From Phycisphaerales bacterium UBA1926 (GTDB taxonomy: Bacteria > Planctomycetota > Phycisphaerae > Phycisphaerales > UBA1924), in the NCBI GenBank assembly GCA_002337215.1, contig DDFO01000031.1, positions 20,410-35,382 of the forward strand: a stretch of 14,973 bases of DNA, given 5' to 3'. The notes below the pieces were generated by a model that saw only the letters and a list, made by a program, of their open reading frames with translations, was not told the origin of the DNA and did no database searches. Below, in pieces: positions 1 to 5,855 of the stretch. The position numbers and the translations under genes were made by a program. The stretch's first letter is position 1; every line of letters begins with the position of its first letter.

Positions 1-1180
1 CGAGCCGCTCGCCGAGCCCGCCGGTACCGGGCAGATCCTCGCCGCAGCCGACCAGAAGCTCGACCATGCCCTCGAAATCGCGGATCGCGACGTGCTCACG
101 CCCGACCCTGGGTTGGGATGTGTTCGTGCCCGCCTGGGCCTCCGCAAGCCCCGCCATGTTGTGGTAGTTGCCCAAGGGCAGGCAGACGCAGGTCGCTTCG
201 TACCCATAGTGGCAGTACACGCTCGCCTCGCACGCCCCACCCGCCATCAGCTTGCGCTGCCAGCGCCAGGTCGGCTTCTCGGAGAGTTTCTGGCTCGCGG
301 TGACCGTGGACGCGCCCCCCGCGATTCGTTCCGCGACCTTCGCGACCGCCCCGGTGAGCGAGGGGCTGAACACGCTCACGCGATCGCCCACGCGCACGAT
401 CGGGCCCCCGCCGATGGGCGAGTCCTCGAAACTCCGGCTGTTCTCGAGCGCGATGATCCGAGCGTCGGTGGGCATGAACCCGTCCCGGCTCGCGCCGATG
501 GCGCCGATGAACCCGATCTCCTCGGCCCGCGTCAGCAGCACCCGCGTGTCGTGCACCGTCTCGCCCGCGGCCCGCTTCTCGCGGAGCCGATCGATCGCCA
601 CCAGAGCCGCAACGAGAGCCGCGAGGTCGTCGCACGCGTTGGTGTAGAGCACCGCGCCCGTCTCGCTCCACGGGTTCGCGCCGGGGTAGGCCTCCTCGAT
701 GATCTCGGCGGGCGGGAGCTCCCAGGTCGCGAAGTCGCCGACCGCCACGGCGTCGCTCTCCGAGTCGAGGTCGCAGAGCCACGACTTGTCGGGGGTGGAC
801 TTGTCGCCCCGGCCTGTGATGACCCCGCGGGCTGTTGACCCGTCCGCGAGGTGGATCACGATGCGGGCATCGGGGAAGTAGTCGTCCATCACCCCGCCCC
901 GGAAGTCGAGCTCGAGCGTCGCGGGGCCGATCACGCGATCGACGACGAAGGCGGGGTGGTCCATGTGCGCGGTGAAGAAGACGGGCGGGCCCGGCTTGAA
1001 CGGCGCGCCGGTGTCTCGATCGAGCGCGATCTCGATGTTGCCGTGCGTGTCGTCGCGTCGGACGAGGCCCGGGCGGTCGGCGAGCCACGCGTCGATCTTC
1101 GCGATGACGCGGTGTTCCTTGCCCGCCGCGGTGGGGGTCGAGGTGAGATCGAGGAGGAGTGTCCGTTCGTCGTCGCGCAT
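1..1180 (-). CDS. M42/M20-type zinc aminopeptidase-like protein (3' end outside window)
   Basis: Reading leftward from the ATG at 1180-1178, 393 codons are open to the window edge, so nearly the whole protein is present (family members are about 350-420 residues). The motifs fit a di-zinc aminopeptidase of the M42/M20/M28 fold. AHMDHP has H72 and D74. NACDDL (181-186) has the bridging aspartate D184. RAEEIGF (218-224) has the catalytic/ligand glutamates E220-E221. ALEN has E246, and GNYHN has H340, the usual last ligand. Family knowledge: such enzymes remove N-terminal residues from peptides, usually in the cytoplasm, and no signal peptide is visible here. The acidic ligand E246 is typical of M20 as well as M42, so the exact family is open. 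A GGAG sits about 11 bases before the ATG. The gene lies downstream of the secreted-protein gene, but a terminator separates them, so it probably has its own promoter. Confidence 0.8.
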   Translation of the reverse strand, partial: MRDDERTLLLDLTSTPTAAGKEHRVIAKIDAWLADRPGLVRRDDTHGNIEIALDRDTGAPFKPGPPVFFTAHMDHPAFVVDRVIGPATLELDFRGGVMDDYFPDARIVIHLADGSTARGVITGRGDKSTPDKSWLCDLDSESDAVAVGDFATWELPPAEIIEEAYPGANPWSETGAVLYTNACDDLAALVAALVAIDRLREKRAAGETVHDTRVLLTRAEEIGFIGAIGASRDGFMPTDARIIALENSRSFEDSPIGGGPIVRVGDRVSVFSPSLTGAVAKVAERIAGGASTVTASQKLSEKPTWRWQRKLMAGGACEASVYCHYGYEATCVCLPLGNYHNMAGLAEAQAGTNTSQPRVGREHVAIRDFEGMVELLVGCGEDLPGTGGLGERL

Positions 1181-1231
1181 GCTGAGTGCTCCGGGGTGGG
1201 CCGTCCGTCAGGAGCATACGACGCGCGCACG

Positions 1232-1268
1232 AAAACGGGCGACGCCGCTCCTCGCCGGCATCGCCCGT
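1232..1268 (-). terminator. Intrinsic terminator after the dockerin-tailed protein gene
   Basis: On the minus strand the arms ACGGGCGA and TCGCCCGT (1261-1268 with 1235-1242) pair perfectly. After one mismatch (1260/1243) the stem continues with GCCG/CGGC around an 8-base loop (1248-1255). A run of four T follows at 1235-1232. The element lies about 55 bases past the stop codon at 1323, and it separates that gene from the peptidase gene starting at 1180. The 13-position GC-rich stem with a short U-tract is the standard form of a factor-independent terminator. Confidence 0.75.
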
Positions 1269-1322
1269 GGGCTGATCAGGGACAGTCAATCCGCGGCTCT
1301 TCGGCTCGGGGTGTGCCCCGGC

Positions 1323-2609
1323 TTACGGGCAGCCGCCCACGAAGAACTTGACGAACAGGGAGATATCCCGCAGATCGAAGACCGTGTCCCCGTTGAGGTC
1401 GGCGACCGTGAGATCCTGCTGCAGGAACGCGGTCACGAACCCCGCGATGTCCTGGAGATCGAGCACGCCGAACGGCTCGGCGTTGTCCCCGGGGTTGCAC
1501 GGCCCCTGCCCCGGGACGATGTTGGACCCCGAACGGACTTTTTGACCATTGAACAGGAACGCGTTGTCGCCCTCGTTCATGAACGAAGCCGTAACCGCGG
1601 CGCCGGGCTCGACGGCGAAGAAGGTCCCCTGCCCGGGTCGGCCGGGCGGGATCGGGTTGATCGGGAATTCATCGAGTCCTCGGAACTCGTCCTCGGCCCA
1701 GAACACCGGGCTGTCGGCGTTCGCGTCGCTGTCATCGCTCGGGTTGAACCCGGTGTTGAGATTGAACAGCGGAGCCGGGGCCTGGTTCGCCTGCCCCTCG
1801 GTCCCGGGGATGCGTGCGAGGTTGAAGGCGCCGAAGCCGTACTGGTCGCCCATGACCCCGCCGCCGAGGCTGACGATGCCGATGGCGTTGCCGGCACCGT
1901 CGAGCAGGTGCCAGTTGAGGCTGAACGCCTCGCCCGGGTCGATGTCGTCGATCTCGATGACGAACCCGTCGCGGACATTGGTCCCGTCGTCGATCGTCTC
2001 GAGATCGGGCGTGAAGATCGTGGGCGGCGTCGAGTTAAAACTGACAACGCTCCCCGGGATCATCGCCAGCAGCGCCTCGATGCAGACGCCCTGCGATGAC
2101 ATCGCGAAGTCGGGATCGAGCAGACCGTCGAAGCCGAACGCGGACGGGTGATCGATGGGCGTGCCCATCCCGAGGAACGGGATGCCGTACTGCACCGCGG
2201 TCGCGGTCTGGTTGATGACCGACCAGTCGTTGGTGATCGCGAGATTCCCGGCAGGGGGGATCTGCAGCGGGCCGATGACCCGGCCGTTCGGATCGATGAA
2301 CGCGTCGGTGATACTCGGGGGGCTGTCGATCACGACGCCGCCCACGTTGAGGGCGACGTTCAGCCCCTCGGCGTCCGTCCCGGTCCAGTTGAGCACCTCG
2401 AACATGAACCGGAACCGGTCGTCGTCGCCCTCCACCTGAACCTGGTCGGTCATGCGGATGCAGAACACCGCGCCGAGTTGCACGTCGCAGGGCGGCGGGT
2501 CGGTCGGTGGGTCTGCCAGGGCGAGCGGTGCGAGCGAACCGGCGGCGACGAACGCCGCGAGCGCCGACGGGCGCGCAGCGATCGCGCCGAAACGTTTGTG
2601 AAAACTCAT
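1323..2609 (-). CDS. Secreted protein with C-terminal dockerin-like (GC-type) domain
   Basis: This 428-residue protein has a clear Sec signal peptide: basic start MSFHKRF, hydrophobic core, and likely cleavage after LALA at residue 32. The mature part is acidic, rich in Gly/Asn/Asp and beta-strand-like, and I do not recognise its fold. It may be a choice-of-anchor-like beta-sandwich. Residues 371-428 form a dockerin-like tail with two repeats: VLDLQDIAGFVTAF and the calcium loop DLNGDTVFDLRDISLFV. The tail begins at a cysteine (CNPGD) and ends GGCP, so the two Cys may form a disulfide closing the domain. Planctomycetes carry many exported proteins with such tails, used for surface anchoring or sorting; no cohesin partner is visible here. 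The ATG at 2609 is supported by a purine-rich Shine-Dalgarno (GGAAGGAAG) just upstream. The unit looks monocistronic: an AT-rich upstream region precedes it and a terminator follows. Confidence 0.85.
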   Translation of the reverse strand: MSFHKRFGAIAARPSALAAFVAAGSLAPLALADPPTDPPPCDVQLGAVFCIRMTDQVQVEGDDDRFRFMFEVLNWTGTDAEGLNVALNVGGVVIDSPPSITDAFIDPNGRVIGPLQIPPAGNLAITNDWSVINQTATAVQYGIPFLGMGTPIDHPSAFGFDGLLDPDFAMSSQGVCIEALLAMIPGSVVSFNSTPPTIFTPDLETIDDGTNVRDGFVIEIDDIDPGEAFSLNWHLLDGAGNAIGIVSLGGGVMGDQYGFGAFNLARIPGTEGQANQAPAPLFNLNTGFNPSDDSDANADSPVFWAEDEFRGLDEFPINPIPPGRPGQGTFFAVEPGAAVTASFMNEGDNAFLFNGQKVRSGSNIVPGQGPCNPGDNAEPFGVLDLQDIAGFVTAFLQQDLTVADLNGDTVFDLRDISLFVKFFVGGCP

Positions 2610-2956
2610 ACTTTCTTCCTTCCCAATTCAAAGTTATGAAGCACACGCACGCGCTGGCCAGCGCAGGCCCGAAGGTACCACCGGATCCGCCGGGCGGACA
2701 CAGAATTCGAGCGATGAATTTGATCGTGCTTTGATTGCACCCAGAAACTTGGTTGAGCGCAAATCTATTTACAGCATATATTTACAGAATAAAAGCGGCT
2801 TCCACAGACTGGGTCCTGGCGGAAACGGGGCATCGATTGTCTGACTTTGTCGCCAGGCCGGCACCCGATGAAGCGGCCCACTAGAGGGGGCGATCCGACA
2901 TGAATTTGGTATTTGATTGTACTGAGTTTTAGCAAAACCCATACTCCGGCCGACGC
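2610..2956. promoter_or_regulatory. AT-rich intergenic region upstream of the dockerin-tailed gene
   Basis: This gene-free stretch lies between the stop of the acylase gene (2957) and the start of the secreted-protein gene (2609), both minus. The part at 2705-2800 and 2895-2940 is strikingly AT-rich against a GC-rich background, so the promoter of the secreted-protein gene should be here. A weak sigma70-like match on the minus strand is TTGCGC (2762-2757), 17 bases, TGCAAT (2739-2734). This is low confidence. The region also holds two kinds of short repeat, listed separately or as findings. GTTTT-agc-AAAAC at 2926-2938 is a small palindrome 19 bases past the acylase stop; it lacks a GC stem and is not a convincing terminator. 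No coding signal was found. Confidence 0.5.
2766..2787. repeat. Tandem 9-base direct repeats (TATTTACAG), 13-base period
   Basis: TATTTACAG occurs at 2766-2774 and exactly again at 2779-2787. On the minus strand it reads CTGTAAATA, four bases, CTGTAAATA. The pair sits about 160 bases upstream of the start codon at 2609, in the AT-rich island. The arrangement could be a regulator-binding site or an UP-like/promoter element; function is inference only. Confidence 0.5.
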
Positions 2957-4063
2957 CTAATCGTCGTCCTCACCGCTGAGCGATTCCTCGTGTTCGGTGA
3001 CGTGCACGCTGCGCGAGAGGTCGTCCTTCATCCGCTGGTGGATCGAGTCGTCGTCCAGGCGTTCGATCGCCCGGCCGACCCGGCGGAGCACGCTCTTCGA
3101 GGGGTACGCGAGATGGCAGACCGCGTCGCCCGGCGAGACCGATGGGATGGTCGTCATCCCGAGCACGATCCCGTTCCGCGGGGCGCGCAGGATGTTGAGT
3201 TCCTGGCCCGCGAGGTCCGTGTTGGTGGCGATCGGGTCGCCCTCCTCGACGATCTCGCCCGGCGCGGTGTGGAACTCAAGGAAGCCACCATGGTCAGCGC
3301 GGACCCAGCTCGACGCGTCCACCTCGACCCTGAAGGCGGGCTGCTCGGGCTCGCCGGCGACCATGCCCAGGTAGCGGAGGCAGTTGGTGATGCCGCGTTC
3401 CGCGTAGCCGATGTACCCCGATTCGACCTTCCAGACCTCACCCGATTCGAGGATGAGCGTGGGCACCCCCACCGCCCCCGCGGCGTGGCGGAGCGAGCCC
3501 TCGGGACCGGTGCTCGAGACGATCAGCTCCGCGCCGAACGCCCGGGCAAACGACGCGAGCGCCGGGTTGTCCATGTCGGCGCGGACGTTGGGGAAGTTCG
3601 TCCGGCGGACCGCCGCGGTGTGCAGGTCGATCCCGTAGTCGCATCGCTTGATGAGCTGCTCGAAGACGGCGTGCGCGATCCGGCTCGCGAAGCTCCCCCC
3701 GCGTGAGCCGGGGAAGGAACGGTTGAGGTCGCGCCGATCGGGCAGGTACCGCGTCTGCCGCTCGAAGCCGGGCTGGTTGACGACGGGGACGAGCACGAGC
3801 GTGCCGCCCTCGAGCTCGAAAGGTCGCTCGCGGAGGATGTGCCGGATCGTGCCGGTGCCGTTGATCTCGTCGCCGTGGACCGCGGCGGTGACGAACACGG
3901 TCGGCCCCGAGCGCTCACCGCGCCAGACGTACGCCGGGACGCGCATCTGCTCACCCGAAAACGTCTCAGAAAGCGGCATCATGAGCCTGCGGGGCTCGCC
4001 CGGCTCGACCCGCTCTCCGAACCAATTCTCCGAACGGGACTTGTCCGATCGTGCACCGTTCAC
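2957..4063 (-). CDS. Succinylglutamate desuccinylase/aspartoacylase-family zinc hydrolase
   Basis: The 368-residue protein belongs to the M14-like AstE/AspA family. The zinc site is AAVHGDEINGTG (H63, E66) with the later ligand histidine in DLHTA (H148). RDLNRSFPG (111-119) is the substrate-binding arginine motif, and LESGE (205-209) provides the likely catalytic glutamate. Residues from about 245 to 325 form the beta-rich C-terminal domain. Family members cleave the amide of N-acyl or glutamyl-type amino acids. With no arginine-succinyltransferase (ast) genes nearby and RimK directly upstream, a role in removing or recycling glutamyl/acyl groups in the RimK pathway is more likely than arginine catabolism; this is inference. 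The start is GTG at 4063, overlapping the RimK stop as GTGA, with GGAG eight bases before it. The tail is very acidic (ends GEDDD). Last gene of the block. Confidence 0.85.
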   Translation of the reverse strand: MNGARSDKSRSENWFGERVEPGEPRRLMMPLSETFSGEQMRVPAYVWRGERSGPTVFVTAAVHGDEINGTGTIRHILRERPFELEGGTLVLVPVVNQPGFERQTRYLPDRRDLNRSFPGSRGGSFASRIAHAVFEQLIKRCDYGIDLHTAAVRRTNFPNVRADMDNPALASFARAFGAELIVSSTGPEGSLRHAAGAVGVPTLILESGEVWKVESGYIGYAERGITNCLRYLGMVAGEPEQPAFRVEVDASSWVRADHGGFLEFHTAPGEIVEEGDPIATNTDLAGQELNILRAPRNGIVLGMTTIPSVSPGDAVCHLAYPSKSVLRRVGRAIERLDDDSIHQRMKDDLSRSVHVTEHEESLSGEDDD

Positions 4064-5268
4064 CGTTCGGTCTCCAGGTCTTCGAGCAGCTGCGGATCGA
4101 GCTTGCCGGCCTTGACCCGACGCTTCTTGCGCTGCTTCGCGGGGACGAGATCGCGCATCTGATCGAGCTTGCCGTAGCAGAGAAGTTTGTCGCCCGCCTC
4201 CAGCACCCGGCTCGCCTTGGGGTTGCTGATGACGCTGGTCCCCCGGTGCAGGTTCAGGATCGCGATGTCGCGCTCACGCAGGCCCGACTGCTCGATGGTC
4301 TTGCCGACGTAGTTGGAGCCCTCGGGGATGACGACATCCGCGACGCCGTGCCCCTTGCTCACCGTCAGCCGCTGCCGCAGGTCGATATCGGGGAAGTTCA
4401 CCCGGCCCCCGATGTAGTCGATGATCGCGCCCGCGATGTCCAGCCCCGTCGCGCCCTCGATGCCCTCAAGGCCGGGCGAGGAGTTGACCTCCATGATCTG
4501 CGGCCCGTCCTTGCCCTCGAGCATGTCCACACCCGCGACACGCAGGCCCATGATCTGCGCCGCCCGAACCGCGGTCTGCTGAAACGCGTCGTCGAGCTCG
4601 ATCGCCTCGGCCTTGCCGCCCCTGTGCACGTTGCTGCGGAACTCGTCGCCCTGGGCGACCCGACGCATCGAGGCGATGACCTGATCGCCCACCACGAACG
4701 CACGGATGTCTTTGCCCTTGCTCTCTTTGACGAACCGCTGCACCAGCACGTTCTGCTTGGCGGTCTGCAGCGTCTCGATGATCGCCTCGGCGACCTTGTT
4801 GTTGTCGGCGAGGATCACCCCCACGCCCTGCGTGCCCTCGAGGATCTTGATGATCACCGGCGCCCCGCCCACGCGCTCGATCGCCGCGAGCACGTCCTTG
4901 CGGTCGCGCACGAACGCGGTCGATGGCATGCCCAGATCGTGCCGGCTCAGGATCTGCAGGCTCCGCAGCTTGTCGCGGCTGTTGACGATGCCCGCCGCGG
5001 TGTTGGGCGTGTAGACATCCATCTGCTCGAACTGCCGCACAACAGCGGTGCCGAAGTAGGTGATCGACGCGCCGATCCGCGGGAGGACCGCGTCGTACTC
5101 GCTGAGCTCGCTGCCCCGGAAATAGAGGCTGGGCTCGCCCTCGTCGAGCCCGATCGAAAACCGGAGCGTGTTGAGCGTCTTGACGTTGTGTCCCCGTTCG
5201 AGGGCCGCCTGCTTGAGCCTGCGCGTGCTGTAGCACCGAGGCGCGGTGGAAAGAATGGCGAGTTTCAT
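4060..5268 (-). CDS. rimK: RimK-type ATP-grasp alpha-L-glutamate ligase with C-terminal RCK_C domain
   Basis: This 402-residue protein is a RimK-family ligase, which adds L-glutamate to peptide or protein C-termini using ATP (E. coli RimK acts on ribosomal protein S6). The N-terminal RimK domain spans about 1-95 (PRIGASITYFG at 63-73). The ATP-grasp follows: SRDK at 97-100, IIKILEGTQGVGV at 139-151 (nucleotide lysine and glycine loop), KGKDIRAFVV at 184-193, and the metal-binding IMEVNSSPGLEGIEG at 258-272 (E260, N262). RimK is normally about 300 residues. Here residues 308-372 add a TrkA-C/RCK_C-like domain (PEGSNYVGKTIEQ, then LEAGDKLLCYGKLDQM), a ligand-binding module best known from potassium transport proteins. 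A lysine/arginine-rich tail (378-389) ends the protein. The ATG at 5268 has GGGAGG about 13 bases upstream. The stop overlaps the next gene's GTG. Confidence 0.92.
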   Translation of the reverse strand: MKLAILSTAPRCYSTRRLKQAALERGHNVKTLNTLRFSIGLDEGEPSLYFRGSELSEYDAVLPRIGASITYFGTAVVRQFEQMDVYTPNTAAGIVNSRDKLRSLQILSRHDLGMPSTAFVRDRKDVLAAIERVGGAPVIIKILEGTQGVGVILADNNKVAEAIIETLQTAKQNVLVQRFVKESKGKDIRAFVVGDQVIASMRRVAQGDEFRSNVHRGGKAEAIELDDAFQQTAVRAAQIMGLRVAGVDMLEGKDGPQIMEVNSSPGLEGIEGATGLDIAGAIIDYIGGRVNFPDIDLRQRLTVSKGHGVADVVIPEGSNYVGKTIEQSGLRERDIAILNLHRGTSVISNPKASRVLEAGDKLLCYGKLDQMRDLVPAKQRKKRRVKAGKLDPQLLEDLETER

Positions 5269-5323
5269 GAAGGCCTTTCTTCCTCCCAGAATCGCTCATC
5301 GCGACCCTGAGTGTTCGGCGTGC

Positions 5324-5342
5324 CCCGGCTCCGAAGGCCGGG
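5324..5342 (-). other. Hairpin between the rimB-like and rimK genes
   Basis: CCCGGC (5324-5329) and GCCGGG (5337-5342) form a perfect 6-bp stem with a 7-base loop in the 89-base gap between the RimB-like stop and the RimK start. No T-run follows on the minus strand, so it is not a standard terminator. It could be an mRNA processing or stability element that tunes expression between the two genes. Confidence 0.3.
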
Positions 5343-5357
5343 ATTCGCAAGCGGGTT

Positions 5358-5855
5358 TCAGCGGGCCGGGTTCAGCGGGCCGAACCGCTCGCGGTGCTTC
5401 TTGCGGGAGCGTTCCGTCAGGCGATACTTCGATTCAGAATCGACGAGCACCCGCCCCGCGAGCGCCGTCCTGCCAAGCAGCATCCGGCAGAGCATGTTCT
5501 TGCGGCACACCAGGCCGATCTCGATCTCGGTCTCGATCGTGCCGATGCGGATCGGCGTGCGGCACACGATCCGCTCCTGCTTCTTGCCGTGGCTCGGCTT
5601 GACCACGCTCGTGCGCACGGGTGTCGCCTCGACCCACTTGGTCGTGCGCTTCGGCGCGTGACGCCCCACCACCTCGAAGCGGATGCGGCCGTCGTCGAGA
5701 TGCTCGATGGTCGCGACATCGATCGCGCTCGTGCGCGCGCCGGTGTCGAGCTTCGCGCGAACGCCGCTCAGCTTCCACTCCGGGAAATCGACGCGCTCAC
5801 GCCACCCGGCGACCGGGGTGCTCTGTGTTTCCGGGCGCTCCGGGCCCCGGTTCAT
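5358..5855 (-). CDS. rimB: RimB-like ATP-dependent zinc protease family protein (DUF785, retropepsin-like)
   Basis: About 165 residues, the usual length for the family. The signature is AKLDTGARTSAI near residues 34-45: the D-T-G triad and following serines of retropepsin-like aspartic proteases, the fold of the DUF785/'ATP-dependent zinc protease' group. KKQERIVCRTPI and MLLGRTALAGRVLVDSESKY (near 125-144) are the other conserved blocks. Relatives are commonly encoded beside RimK-like ligases, and in Pseudomonas RimB acts with RimK in ribosome modification. Here the gene lies directly upstream of rimK. Two starts are possible: GTG at 5858 (GTGA overlap with the helicase stop) or ATG at 5855 (TGATG overlap). 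I chose ATG, and either implies translational coupling to the helicase. The tail is strongly basic. The protein is probably cytoplasmic, since there is no signal peptide. Confidence 0.85.
   Translation of the reverse strand: MNRGPERPETQSTPVAGWRERVDFPEWKLSGVRAKLDTGARTSAIDVATIEHLDDGRIRFEVVGRHAPKRTTKWVEATPVRTSVVKPSHGKKQERIVCRTPIRIGTIETEIEIGLVCRKNMLCRMLLGRTALAGRVLVDSESKYRLTERSRKKHRERFGPLNPAR

Noticed and set aside
96..1289. 397-codon frame on the minus strand overlapping the peptidase
   Set aside because: The translation is Arg/Pro/Gly low-complexity, typical of a shadow frame in GC-rich DNA. The adjacent frame carries coherent peptidase motifs.
963..2099. 378-codon plus-strand frame across the peptidase start and the dockerin-tailed gene
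   Set aside because: It spans the terminator and opposes two well-supported genes, with no recognisable domain.
2926..2938. GTTTT-agc-AAAAC palindrome after the acylase gene as a terminator
   Set aside because: The stem is five A-T-rich pairs with a 3-base loop and no T-run after a GC stem.
4051..5310. 419-codon plus-strand frame opposite rimK
   Set aside because: It is an antisense shadow; rimK on the minus strand has all ATP-grasp motifs and a Shine-Dalgarno.
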